A stretch of 64,000 bases of DNA from CAZMYM01 sp964620325 (GTDB lineage Bacteria; Bipolaricaulota; Bipolaricaulia; UBA7950; UBA9294), in the NCBI GenBank assembly GCA_964620325.1, contig CAZUIM010000011.1:1-64000 (forward strand), written 5' to 3'. The translations under genes and the position numbers were made by a program. This document shows positions 8,355 to 16,661 of this stretch, piece after piece. Under the pieces are notes generated by a model. That model was not told the origin of the DNA. It saw nothing but the letters and a program-made list of their open reading frames with translations, and searched no databases. Within the stretch, counting starts at the first letter, position 1; every line of letters begins with the position of its first letter.

Positions 8355-9212
8355 ATGAATCGAGCCGAACGTGGTAGCCGCGGCGATAGCTCCCGTCGGG
8401 TGATCGGGATCGGTCGGACGGCGGAGATTCTCGCGTGGGGAGAGGATCGGGCGATGAAGCTCTATCGCGAGGGCAGCCCGCGAGGCTACGTGCAGCGCGA
8501 AGCGTTCGTGTCGCGGTTTGTCCACCGCGCCGGATTGCCGGCTCCGGCCGTCTTCGACGCCGACACCGACGATGGACTGCACGAGCTCGATGGCCGACTC
8601 GGAATCTTGTACGAGCGCGTCGACGGGCCGACGATGCTGCGGGACGTTGGGAACCGGCCTTGGATGGTCGTCTCGCACGCGAAGACATTGGCGGCGTTGC
8701 ACGCAGGGGTTCATTCAGCCTCGGGAGACGGGCTTCCCACTCTCCGCGTACGACTCGAACGGGCGATCGACGAGGCGGCCGAATGGCTGACGGGCGATGA
8801 GCGCGCAGCGGCGGCTGCGGCGCTGGATCGACTGCCGGACGGGCGGCAGGTCTGCCACGGCGACTTCCATCCGGACAATGTGCTGCTGGGCGCGAACGGC
8901 CCGACGATCGTCGATTGGGGGCCGGCCTTCGCCGGCGATCCGGCCGCCGACGTTGCGTGGACGATTCTCCTCTTCCGCCGCGCCGGCTCGCCGATCGGCA
9001 CATCGCCACGGTTACGAGTTATCGTGACGTTGATCCGTCGGATCGTTCTTCGCGTCTACCTGCGAACCTACTCGAGGCTGTCCGGGATTCCGAGAGAGGA
9101 GATCGAGGCGTGGTTGGGAATCATTGCCATCCTCCGTCTGACCGATCGGATTCCCGAAGAGCGCGAGTCGCTGCTCCGGCTGATCCGTCGCCGCTTCGGA
9201 AGGGGCGGGTGA
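8355..9212 (+). CDS. APH/choline-kinase-fold phosphotransferase
   Basis: The 285-residue protein belongs to the aminoglycoside-phosphotransferase/choline-kinase superfamily. The catalytic loop is CHGDFHPDNVLL (H168, D170, N175) and the metal-binding Asp is D188 in IVDWGPAF. K35 (RAMKLYREG) fits the ATP-binding Lys. The substrate is unknown; many chromosomal members act on sugars, homoserine-like compounds or lipids rather than drugs. The ATG at 8355 is preferred for the upstream AAAGGAG, although an earlier in-frame start exists. The next gene begins six bases after the stop. Confidence 0.82.
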   Translation: MNRAERGSRGDSSRRVIGIGRTAEILAWGEDRAMKLYREGSPRGYVQREAFVSRFVHRAGLPAPAVFDADTDDGLHELDGRLGILYERVDGPTMLRDVGNRPWMVVSHAKTLAALHAGVHSASGDGLPTLRVRLERAIDEAAEWLTGDERAAAAAALDRLPDGRQVCHGDFHPDNVLLGANGPTIVDWGPAFAGDPAADVAWTILLFRRAGSPIGTSPRLRVIVTLIRRIVLRVYLRTYSRLSGIPREEIEAWLGIIAILRLTDRIPEERESLLRLIRRRFGRGG

Positions 9213-9218
9213 GTCGGC

Positions 9219-9959
9219 GTGGGGATTGCGAGCTTCCGCTTCTACGAGGAACTGAACGACTTCCTGCCGCCGGCTGCGAGCAAGCGCGAGATCACGTTCG
9301 AATTCCGGGTGGCGCCCTCCGTCAAGGACGCGATCGAGTCGCTCGGCGTTCCGCACGTCGAAGTGGACCTGATCGTCGTCAACGGACTCTCCGTCGGTTT
9401 CGACCACCGCGTCGATGACGGGGACCGCATCGCGGTCTATCCGGTCTTCGAGTCTCTCGACATCTCGCCGATCGTTCGCCTTCGTCCCGAGCCGCTTCGT
9501 CGGACGGCGTTCGTCGCCGACGTGCATCTCCGGAAGCTGGCGAGGCTCCTGCGGTTGCTCGGATTCGACGCGCTGCATTCGAACGACCTGGACGACGCCG
9601 AGATCGTCGAAATCGCGCGAAGCGATCGACGGATCATTCTCACCCGCGATCGCCAGCTGTTGAAGCACGGCGCGGTGACGCACGGGTACTGGGTGCGAAG
9701 CACCGAGCCGGTCGAGCAGGCGAGGGAGGTCGTCCGACGTTTCGACCTGTCCGGTCGGATCGAACCGTTCACTCGGTGTCTCGCGTGCAACGGAATCCTG
9801 GAACCGGTGGAGAAGGAGGCGGTGTTCGAACGGATCCCGCCGAAGACGGCCGCTTGGCTCGACGAGTACTACCAGTGCGCGTCCTGCGGGAAGCTCTACT
9901 GGCCGGGAACCCACGCGAAGCGGCTCCGCGGGACGATCGATCGAATCACCCGGATGTGA
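9219..9959 (+). CDS. Ubiquitin-like plus Mut7-C RNase-domain protein
   Basis: The 246-residue protein has two parts. Residues 1-80 resemble a beta-grasp (ThiS/MoaD-like) domain. Residues 95-246 match the Mut7-C domain, a PIN-like nuclease fold with acidic residues (D101, D125, D144) and a terminal zinc ribbon (C187/C190 and C220/C223). This fusion is known in bacteria, and a role in RNA cleavage is predicted rather than proven. The start is GTG with GGGGCGGG upstream. It is probably cotranscribed with the preceding kinase-like gene. Confidence 0.85.
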   Translation: MGIASFRFYEELNDFLPPAASKREITFEFRVAPSVKDAIESLGVPHVEVDLIVVNGLSVGFDHRVDDGDRIAVYPVFESLDISPIVRLRPEPLRRTAFVADVHLRKLARLLRLLGFDALHSNDLDDAEIVEIARSDRRIILTRDRQLLKHGAVTHGYWVRSTEPVEQAREVVRRFDLSGRIEPFTRCLACNGILEPVEKEAVFERIPPKTAAWLDEYYQCASCGKLYWPGTHAKRLRGTIDRITRM

Positions 9960-10025
9960 CGGCGTTCCTCGCCCGTCCGTCGGAAGGGATTCGATCGTTC
10001 GCGAGCGGGTCGATGGCATTCGCGC

Positions 10026-10571
10026 TCAGTCGCCGTTCGGGAAGCAGAGGACCTCGCGGATTCGCGTATCGAGGAACGCGTTCATGTGCGCCGGTCTCAG
10101 AACCACGGCGGTGTCCGCTCCTCTTCCCGTCCCGCCGACGCAGATGACGTCGCAGTCGGTCGGAATCCGGCCGGCATCGGCCGCCATCACCGCGATCTCG
10201 ACACAGGCCTTCATCCCCTGTCCGAACAGGCGAAGCGTGTGGGCGACGACCTCGGCGATCGATGTCCCGCCGAGTGTCTTCGAGAACGATCGTGGGACAC
10301 CGCTCAACGCGTGGGTCGCGGTGACGATCGCCGCGCCGATCTCCTCGAGTCGCGCTCGGTGCGTCGCCTCGAGCTGATCGACATCGCCGTCGCCGAAGCC
10401 GACATGATGCGTCACGCAGACGACCTCGACATCTCGCTCGGAGAGCGCCTCGGCGAAGCGGACGCCGGTCGCTCCCGACGTCGTCGCGACGACGACGTGT
10501 TCGATCCCACCGACGTCGAGGCGATCGCTCACTCGGTCGATCACGCCCTGTGTAAGGTCTGCTGACGTCAT
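10026..10571 (-). CDS. Pyruvate-kinase alpha/beta (PK_C)-like domain protein
   Basis: The 181-residue protein resembles the stand-alone C-terminal domain of pyruvate kinase: VVVATTSGATGVRFAEA near residue 26, then a Rossmann-like core ending in DVICVGGTGRGADTAVVLRP. Such proteins lack the catalytic barrel, so kinase activity is not expected; their role is unknown, perhaps metabolite sensing. The ATG at 10571 has a strong SD (AGGAGG, 7 bases). It is the last gene of the amino-acid ABC operon, 11 bases after the permease, so it may serve that transport system. Confidence 0.78.
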   Translation of the reverse strand: MTSADLTQGVIDRVSDRLDVGGIEHVVVATTSGATGVRFAEALSERDVEVVCVTHHVGFGDGDVDQLEATHRARLEEIGAAIVTATHALSGVPRSFSKTLGGTSIAEVVAHTLRLFGQGMKACVEIAVMAADAGRIPTDCDVICVGGTGRGADTAVVLRPAHMNAFLDTRIREVLCFPNGD

Positions 10572-10582
10572 TCTGGATCCTC

Positions 10583-11278
10583 CTATCGGTGGTGTCCCTG
10601 ACTGGTGGCGCCGAGGCCGGGAACGCGAACGCGGTTCTCCAGAACGCTCAGCAGCTTCGACACGACGATGACGATGACGAGGTAGATCGCCGCGACGACC
10701 AAGTATGCCTCGAACGTCCGCGCCGAGCCAAGCGCGATCTTCTTCCCGGCGAATGTCAGCTCGGAGAGCGAGATGAAGTAGGCGAGCGACGAGTACTTGA
10801 TGCTGTAGATCAGCTCGTTCGACCAGGACGGGATGACCAGGCGGAGCGCTTGCGGGAGGATCACGTAGACGATCGCCTTGACGCGGCTCATGCCGATCGA
10901 GCGTGCCGCCATCATCTGGCCGCTTCGCACCGCCTGGATCGCGCCGCGGAAATACTCCGCTTGGTACGCCGCACTGTTGAGTCCGAGTCCGATCACCGCG
11001 GCGACAAGCGGCGTCAGCTTGACGTGAATCATCGCGAGGTACGGCGACAGGCCGTAGTAGACGATCAGCAGTTGAACGAGCAAGGGCGTACCGCGGAAGA
11101 ACTGGATGTAGCCGTTGGTCAGCCAACGGATCGGCCGGGCGCCGTAGACGCGGCCCAGAGCCAGAAGAATGCCGACGACGAGTCCGAGGACGACCGCACC
11201 GGCCGTGAGCTCCAGCGTGACGGTCGTCGCCGACAGCAGTCTCGGGAGGATGCCGGCGGCGAATTCGAAGAACTCCAT
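10583..11278 (-). CDS. Polar amino-acid ABC transporter permease (HisM/GlnP family)
   Basis: The protein is about 231 residues with five or more membrane segments. The EAA-loop signature (QMMAARSIGMSRVKAIVYV) couples it to the ATPase. It should form one half of the inner-membrane channel, with the permease at 12051 as the other half. The ATG at 11278 is chosen because GGGGAG lies 9 bases upstream; a GTG two codons earlier is only 3 bases from that SD. It directly follows the ATPase stop. Confidence 0.93.
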   Translation of the reverse strand: MEFFEFAAGILPRLLSATTVTLELTAGAVVLGLVVGILLALGRVYGARPIRWLTNGYIQFFRGTPLLVQLLIVYYGLSPYLAMIHVKLTPLVAAVIGLGLNSAAYQAEYFRGAIQAVRSGQMMAARSIGMSRVKAIVYVILPQALRLVIPSWSNELIYSIKYSSLAYFISLSELTFAGKKIALGSARTFEAYLVVAAIYLVIVIVVSKLLSVLENRVRVPGLGATSQGHHR

Positions 11279-11284
11279 GGGCAC

Positions 11285-12049
11285 CTACTCCCCGTACAAC
11301 TCGGTGATCTTGTGGAGGAACTCCTTGGTGCGCGCCTCGCGCGGGCTGACGAACAGCTGGTCCGGAGGCCCTTGCTCGAGGATCACACCGCCTTCCATGA
11401 AGATGATCTCGTCGGCGACCGAGCGTGCAAATCCCATCTCGTGAGAGACGACGAGCATCGTCATCCCGTCACGCGCCAGGCTGATCATGACGCCGAGTAC
11501 TTCGCCGATCAGCTCGGGGTCGAGGGCCGACGTCGGCTCGTCGAACAGGATCAGTTGCGGGAACATCGCCAGCGCCCGAGCGATCGAGACCCGCTGTTGC
11601 TGGCCGCCGGAGAGCTCCGCCGGATGGGCGTTTGCCTTGTCGGCGAGCCCGACGCGTTCGAGTTCCTCGTGCGCAAGCCGTGTCGCGCTCGCCTTGTCCA
11701 TCTTCTTCACGCGCATCGGCCCGATGCGCACGTTCTCCAGCGCGGTCAAGTGCGTGAACAGGTTGAAGTCCTGGAAGACGAACCCGATCTGTGCTCGGAC
11801 CGCGTTGATGTCGCAGTCCCTGCAGGTGATCTCCTCGTCGCCGAGCCAAACGTGTCCCGAGTCGGGGATCGTCAGCTGATTGATGCACCGAAGCAGCGTG
11901 CTCTTCCCGGTGCCGGAAGGACCGATCACGACCTTCGTCTCGCCGCGCTTGAGCTCGCACGACACGCCTCGGAGAACCTCGTTGGCCCCGTACGCCTTGT
12001 GAAGGCTCTCCACGCGTAGGATCGGGTCGCTCGCGTTGTTCGCGCTCAT
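11285..12049 (-). CDS. Polar amino-acid ABC transporter ATPase (GlnQ/HisP family)
   Basis: The 254-residue ATPase has a complete nucleotide-binding set: Walker A GPSGTGKST, Q-loop VFQDFNLF, signature LSGGQQQR, Walker B LILFDEPTSALD and the switch His in VVSHEMGFA. It powers uptake of a polar amino acid through the two flanking permeases. The order in the transcript is binding protein, permease, ATPase, permease, PK_C-like gene, with one to a few bases between the last genes. Confidence 0.96.
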   Translation of the reverse strand: MSANNASDPILRVESLHKAYGANEVLRGVSCELKRGETKVVIGPSGTGKSTLLRCINQLTIPDSGHVWLGDEEITCRDCDINAVRAQIGFVFQDFNLFTHLTALENVRIGPMRVKKMDKASATRLAHEELERVGLADKANAHPAELSGGQQQRVSIARALAMFPQLILFDEPTSALDPELIGEVLGVMISLARDGMTMLVVSHEMGFARSVADEIIFMEGGVILEQGPPDQLFVSPREARTKEFLHKITELYGE

Positions 12050-12050
12050 C

Positions 12051-12746
12051 CTATCGTTCCACCTTCCCTCCGAACTCGAATCCGGGGAGCCGCAGGCGGC
12101 GCTCCAGCATGCCCAATCCCCAGTTCCCGGCGTAGGTCAGGACGAGGTAGATCGCTGCAGTCAGGATGAGCAGCAGCAAGATCCAGCGCGCTCCCTCCCG
12201 ATACTGGACCGTCGGCATGAGGAGCATCGTCTTCTTCATCAACTCCATGACGCCGATCGCGCTCGCCAGCGAGGTGTCCTTCAGCACGCTCGAGTATTCA
12301 TTCGTCCAAGGCGGGATCGAGAGGCGGAACGCCTGGGGGAGAATGATGTGCCGAATCGCTTGCCACTTGCTCATCCCGATCGACCGGGCCGCGACCATCT
12401 GACCACGTCCGACCGACTGGATCGCTCCGCGGAAGATCTGCGACTGATACGCCGAAGACCGAAGGCCCAATGCGATCAAGGCCGACGTGAACGTGGGAAG
12501 CAGAATGTGGAACGATCGCGCCAACCCGCTGTGAAAGATCAGGATCAGAACGAGGGCCGGGATGCCGCGAAAGAATTGCTCGTACCCTTTGCATAGCCAG
12601 CGAAGCGGCCGATAGCCGTAGACCTGCGTGAACGCGATCGGGAATCCGAGTAGGAGGCCGACACCGAGGAGGCCCACCGTCAGGAAGATCGTCGTCGGAA
12701 GGCCGTCGCGAAGAATCGGCCAAGCGCTTCGAAGAATCGTGTCCAC
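12051..12746 (-). CDS. Polar amino-acid ABC transporter permease (second subunit)
   Basis: The protein is about 231 residues from GTG at 12746. It is a HisQ/GlnP-type permease with the EAA loop GQMVAARSIGMSKWQAIRHI and several membrane helices. The frame is open up to a TTG at 12785, but that TTG lies at the edge of a 13-bp perfect stem (12771-12808), so initiation after the hairpin at 12746 is more plausible and fits the family N-terminus. It forms the channel with the permease at 10583. Confidence 0.9.
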   Translation of the reverse strand: MDTILRSAWPILRDGLPTTIFLTVGLLGVGLLLGFPIAFTQVYGYRPLRWLCKGYEQFFRGIPALVLILIFHSGLARSFHILLPTFTSALIALGLRSSAYQSQIFRGAIQSVGRGQMVAARSIGMSKWQAIRHIILPQAFRLSIPPWTNEYSSVLKDTSLASAIGVMELMKKTMLLMPTVQYREGARWILLLLILTAAIYLVLTYAGNWGLGMLERRLRLPGFEFGGKVER

Positions 12747-12770
12747 TGGTTTCCGATCGCCCCGGGATCG

Positions 12771-12808
12771 CGACGAGGGACGCAAGGAAGATCCCGCGTC
12801 CCTCGTCG
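12771..12808 (-). promoter_or_regulatory. Intercistronic hairpin between binding protein and permease genes
   Basis: Perfect 13-bp arms (CGACGAGGGACGC at 12771-12783 and its complement at 12796-12808) enclose a 12-base loop. No U tract follows. Such hairpins downstream of binding-protein genes usually stabilise the upstream mRNA or stop part of the transcription, giving more binding protein than permease. Confidence 0.6.
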
Positions 12809-12847
12809 ACAGCCAATCGTCAGCTCAACGGATCCTTCAAGTCCGTC

Positions 12848-13693
12848 CTACGGGTTTGCGAGGTCGGCCAGCGACTGCGCGAATCCGTCGACGTCGCCTG
12901 CGTCGAGCAGATGCGCGCTCGCCTGCCAAGCAGTCTCGACGGTGGCCTGATCCGTCCCCATGTACGCCTTGATCAGATTGTCCCAGGCTCCGGAGGCCTG
13001 CAGGGCCCTGATTCCGGAGTTGATTCTGGGCAGCAGCCCGTTCGGATCGCCCTCCGCGACAAAGAATCCGAACTCCTCGCCGGTCACGACGATCCCCACG
13101 ATGATGATGTCGTCTTCTACCAGCGCGCTGGCGCCGGCCGCCGGCTCATCCTGGATCACCGCGTCGATGTTCCCGTTGATCAAGTCGAGGACCGCCAGCG
13201 GATAGAGAGGATACTCGGCAAGCTCGACGTCGATCCCCGAATCGATCAGGTCCTCGATCCATCCGGCGCCCGTCGTCTCGATCTGCGCGCCGACGGTGCT
13301 GCCGCCGGTGAGCGCGGTGACGATGTTCAGCCCGGAATCGGCATGAACCATGATCGCTTGGTCCGACGTCCAGTACGGGTCAGAGAAATCGACCTTCAAC
13401 TGGCGATCCGGCGTGATCGTCGCGCCGGAGGCTCCGATGTCGGCACGTCCGATCCCGACGTCGTCGAAGATGATGTCCCAATCGTAGCTCATGATCTCGA
13501 TGTCGAATCCTTCGACGATGGCGATGCATCGCATCGCGTCGAGATCGAAGCCGTAGAGATTCCCCCCCGCGTCGGCCCACTCGAACGGGGGCCACGTCGT
13601 GTCCGAGGCGACCGTGTACGTTTCGGCCCAACCGGCGAACGAGAGCAGTCCGACCAACAGAATCGTGCAGCCCAAAAACACCTTCCTCTTCAC
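12848..13693 (-). CDS. Amino-acid ABC transporter substrate-binding protein
   Basis: The 281-residue protein has a Sec signal peptide (about 1-22) and a family 3 periplasmic-binding fold: YTVASDTTWPPFEW, GFDLDAM, then DIGASGATITPDRQ and VDFSDPYW. These are the ligand-contact segments of polar amino-acid receptors. The start is GTG at 13693 with the SD AAGGAGG. It is the first gene of the ABC operon, and a strong hairpin separates it from the permease. The exact amino acid cannot be deduced. Confidence 0.93.
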   Translation of the reverse strand: MKRKVFLGCTILLVGLLSFAGWAETYTVASDTTWPPFEWADAGGNLYGFDLDAMRCIAIVEGFDIEIMSYDWDIIFDDVGIGRADIGASGATITPDRQLKVDFSDPYWTSDQAIMVHADSGLNIVTALTGGSTVGAQIETTGAGWIEDLIDSGIDVELAEYPLYPLAVLDLINGNIDAVIQDEPAAGASALVEDDIIIVGIVVTGEEFGFFVAEGDPNGLLPRINSGIRALQASGAWDNLIKAYMGTDQATVETAWQASAHLLDAGDVDGFAQSLADLANP

Positions 13694-13755
13694 TGCGCAC
13701 CTCCTTCTTGGAGTCGAATCTATCACGAGAACCGCTCCACGGTCAATTCGCGTCA

Positions 13756-13946
13756 GGGGCTCTCGGCGTGCGACGCCGGGGCAGTGGCGAAGTGACTCGA
13801 CCGATCGGGCGGTCTGTCGGGCAGGCGCAGGTGAATCACATTCAGGCGGGCGTTCTCCGGTCGGGCGAGGCGCTCGGCGATCGCCCGGGCGACCGTCGAC
13901 TTCCCGATCCCGTCGTGCCGACAACGTTGATTCGTCGTGCCGATCT
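13756..13946 (-). pseudogene. Remnant of a P-loop kinase gene (internal deletion, frameshift)
   Basis: On the minus strand one frame reads RINVVGTTGSG, and after a one-base shift the next reads GKSTVARAIAERLA. Together these form the P-loop of a small adenylate-kinase-like or topology-modulation ATPase. The frame then jumps to RPENARLNVIHLR, which resembles the C-terminal strand of the same family (usually about 150 residues further on). The start codon and middle are missing. The 371-base interval 13694-14064 holds nothing else except the promoter side of the binding-protein gene. Confidence 0.4.
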
Positions 13947-14064
13947 CGGTGGATGTGACGGCCGCCCTCATCGGAAGGACGCCTCGTGGACGCACGCGTC
14001 GACAGAAACGGTCGCGCCTTGCCTATGAAGCGTTGATGAGGTCGCTCCTGCTTCCTCGACGGGG

Positions 14065-14985
14065 CTACGGTGCCTCTTCGATCCAGACGGAGCCGTTGCT
14101 CGTTCGGAGGTCGAGGCTCGTCGTCGCCGGCGCGTTGAGGGTCGCCGACCAGTCGTCCCCCTCAGTATCGCCGACGAGCGGCAGGGCGGTCCGAATCCGC
14201 CCGGAGCTCACGTCTACGTCGAACGCGATCGATGCGTCGACCGGGACGCGGGCGGTGATGCTTCCGTTGCTCGTCCGGAGGCGATTCGCCACGCCTGCGG
14301 CCGGGATCCCTGAGTAGAGGATGCTCCCGTTCGACGTCTCCGCGTCGACCGCGCCGATCGCCCGGTCGATCCAGACGTCGCCGTTCGACGTATTGACGCG
14401 AATGTCACCGACGAACTCGACCACGGTGACCCGCCCGTTCGACGTACCGGCGGCGAGCGTTCCGCTCCCCGATCGGATCGAGATCTCGCCGTTCGACGTG
14501 TCGAGCGTCTGGACGCCGTCGACCTTCAACAGGTCGATCCGCCCGTTCGACGTGTTGACGGAGACCTGCGTCGCGGCCGGCACGACGACATCGAAGTCGA
14601 CGCCGCTGTATCGTCGCACGTCATCGTTCTGGTCGGCAGTTCGATAGGCGAGCGTCAGCTGAACGCCATCCTGTTCGACGACGACCCGGATCCGATCGAG
14701 GCGATCCTCCGCCGCCTCCAACGTGTCGCCGCGGCTCCGCCTTCGGACGGTGACCGAAGCCGTTTGCACGTCCTCACGACCGACCACCGATACGGCGCCG
14801 TTCGACGAGACGACAGTGAGCGAGAGCGGTCGCTCGATTGAGAGTTCCCGTACCTCGGTTCGAGTTGCGGTCACGTTCGCCCCGCCGAGGAACTCGGCGA
14901 CGTCCTCTTCCTCGCAGCCGCCGAGCGCGAGCGCCGCTGCGATCAGGGCGACCAACCCCGCTCCGAGAATCACTCTTCGCTTCAT
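14065..14985 (-). CDS. DUF4097 beta-repeat lipoprotein (LiaG-like)
   Basis: The 306-residue lipoprotein has its lipobox at ALGGC (about residue 22). The mature part contains seven or more units beginning TSNG or SSG (TSNGRIDLL, TSNGEISIR, TSNGRVTVV, TSNGDVWID and others) about 18-20 residues apart, predicting a beta-helix. The DNA repeats the word GTTCGACGT accordingly. It ends a GntR-ABC operon; LiaG of the Bacillus envelope-stress system has the same domain. The second ATG (14985) is taken as start, with GGAGGGG upstream. Confidence 0.87.
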   Translation of the reverse strand: MKRRVILGAGLVALIAAALALGGCEEEDVAEFLGGANVTATRTEVRELSIERPLSLTVVSSNGAVSVVGREDVQTASVTVRRRSRGDTLEAAEDRLDRIRVVVEQDGVQLTLAYRTADQNDDVRRYSGVDFDVVVPAATQVSVNTSNGRIDLLKVDGVQTLDTSNGEISIRSGSGTLAAGTSNGRVTVVEFVGDIRVNTSNGDVWIDRAIGAVDAETSNGSILYSGIPAAGVANRLRTSNGSITARVPVDASIAFDVDVSSGRIRTALPLVGDTEGDDWSATLNAPATTSLDLRTSNGSVWIEEAP

Positions 14986-15034
14986 CATCCCCTCCATGAT
15001 CCACCTCGAGCGCGTGCAGCCGTTCTCCCGCGTC

Positions 15035-15196
15035 TTAGAGCCGCCCGCCGACGATCTGCCAGACGAGAACCGCGCAGGCGAGCATACCGACACCCCGCGA
15101 CGTGAAGCTCCGCGTTCCCGTCCAGAGACGATACCCCCAGTACCCGACGAGTGCGACCAATCCGACCCGTACGACGATCAGGAATGCCTGGGTCAT
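15035..15196 (-). CDS. Small two-helix membrane protein
   Basis: The 53-residue protein has two hydrophobic segments (about 5-22 and 36-52) and no recognised family. Its ATG overlaps the stop of the upstream permease (ATGA) and has a strong SD (AGGAGG), so it is translated with the ABC genes. It may be a small accessory subunit of that exporter. Confidence 0.65.
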   Translation of the reverse strand: MTQAFLIVVRVGLVALVGYWGYRLWTGTRSFTSRGVGMLACAVLVWQIVGGRL

Positions 15197-15984
15197 GCTT
15201 CCACCTCCTGCCAGATCCGACCGGCGAGCGCGAGCAGCACGACGGTCAGCGCGAGCATGATCAGAAGCGGCTCGATCGGCAAGCCTTTGTAGAGCGCTTC
15301 GCTCATCGGGATGGTCGCCTCCGGATCGCCCGCGCGTAGCCGCTCGACCACGGGATCCGGGATGTTGGCGAGGAGCCGCCATCCCGGAAGGCTGTACGAG
15401 ACGCGAACGATCCCGTTGATCAGCCAGCGCACCGCGAACGGGGTCCCGAGGATCATCACCGTCCCCGGAATCCATCCCGGTCCCGAGATCCGGTAGGCGC
15501 TGATGAAGACCATGAGCAGAAGCGTCCACGCCAACAGCGGCAGGATCGTGACGCTGGTGGCGTAGAACGGGACGGCGAGGGTCAGCTCAAACAGGCTCCT
15601 CGCGTCGAGGTGGATCCCCGCGAGGGCCATGATCCACCAGCAGAGGAAGCCGATCGCGATCGTGTAGCCGAAGGCCACGCCGGCGGCGTAGAGGTACCGA
15701 GCGCCGATGTGCACGTGCCCGCTCGGTGGGGTCAGAAGCAACACCTGATACTGCCCCTGACGCGTCTCCGAGCGGATCCGCCCGACCATCAGGCAGAGGA
15801 CGAGTGCGCCGATCGCGCCCGCCACGAACAGGAGTCCGCCGCGGATGCCGAGCCGCTCGGACACGTCCATCACGCGAACCTGCTTGATCCCCCAGGCCCA
15901 GAAGGCGAGTGAGCCGAGCAGCGACACGGCCCAAATCCAGCTTCGTCGGTGCTCGAGCCAGAGGAGGGTCTTGAAGCTTCTCAT
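15193..15984 (-). CDS. ABC-2 type transporter permease
   Basis: The 263-residue protein has six predicted membrane helices and a cytoplasmic N-terminus (MRSFKTLLWLEHRRSW). It is the transmembrane partner of the ATPase at 15981, whose stop it overlaps (ATGA). In YtrA-regulated operons such pairs export peptide antibiotics or respond to cell-wall damage, but the substrate here is unknown. Confidence 0.85.
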   Translation of the reverse strand: MRSFKTLLWLEHRRSWIWAVSLLGSLAFWAWGIKQVRVMDVSERLGIRGGLLFVAGAIGALVLCLMVGRIRSETRQGQYQVLLLTPPSGHVHIGARYLYAAGVAFGYTIAIGFLCWWIMALAGIHLDARSLFELTLAVPFYATSVTILPLLAWTLLLMVFISAYRISGPGWIPGTVMILGTPFAVRWLINGIVRVSYSLPGWRLLANIPDPVVERLRAGDPEATIPMSEALYKGLPIEPLLIMLALTVVLLALAGRIWQEVEA

Positions 15985-16661
15985 GCGAGCACCTCCTTGA
16001 ACGTCTCGACGACGCTCCTCCCCCGTTTGCGCAGTTCCTCGGCTCGCGCGTCGAAGGCGAGCCGCCCCTCACGCAGGTAGATCGCACGCTCGAACAGCCC
16101 CTCCGCCTCGGCAACTTCGTGGGTCGAGAGCAGAATCGTCTCGTCGGTGTGCCACTCGCGGACGAGCGACATCAGAATCCGCTCGCGCGAGATCAGGTCG
16201 ATTCCGGCGAGCGGCTCGTCGAGCAGGTAGAGCTTGGCGCTTCGCGCGAGAGCCATCGCCAGGCGCAACCGACCCCGTTCGCCCTTCGACATCGCCTTCG
16301 TCTTCCGGGTCGGAACCGCGAGCGCGTCGAGGAGCTCGTGAAACTGGCCCGGAGCGAAATCCGGGTACAGCCCAACCATGAATCGCTCCGCGTCCGCCGG
16401 CGTCATCCACGGCCAGAGGGTGTCCGTCTCACCGAGATAGACGACGCGGCCGCGATTCCCCCGTGCGTCGCCGCCGAATACCGTGATCCTCCCCGCTGTC
16501 GGGAAGAGGAGGCCGGCGAGCAGCTTGAGCATCGTCGATTTCCCGCTCCCGTTCAGTCCGAGAACGCCGACAATCTCCCCCGGCGGGAACTCGATGTCGA
16601 GATTCCTCACGCCCTCGGCCGTTCGGTAGTGCTTGGTGACGTTCTCCAAGCTAGCGAGCAT
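15981..16661 (-). CDS. ABC transporter ATPase (YtrB/BcrA type)
   Basis: The 226-residue ATPase has Walker A GLNGSGKST, signature MSKGERGRL, Walker B LYLLDEPLAGID and the switch His in LLSTHEVAEA. It lies between a GntR repressor (overlapping by 11 bases) and an ABC-2 permease (overlapping by 4), which is the layout of antibiotic-sensing exporters. Confidence 0.93.
   Translation of the reverse strand: MLASLENVTKHYRTAEGVRNLDIEFPPGEIVGVLGLNGSGKSTMLKLLAGLLFPTAGRITVFGGDARGNRGRVVYLGETDTLWPWMTPADAERFMVGLYPDFAPGQFHELLDALAVPTRKTKAMSKGERGRLRLAMALARSAKLYLLDEPLAGIDLISRERILMSLVREWHTDETILLSTHEVAEAEGLFERAIYLREGRLAFDARAEELRKRGRSVVETFKEVLA

Noticed and set aside
7813..9009. 398-codon minus-strand frame over the kinase gene
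   Set aside because: Only the last 142 codons look coding. The rest is an Arg/Pro-rich shadow of the APH-type gene on the plus strand.
8355..9212. Aminoglycoside resistance gene
   Set aside because: The fold is shared, but nothing in the sequence or context indicates drug specificity.
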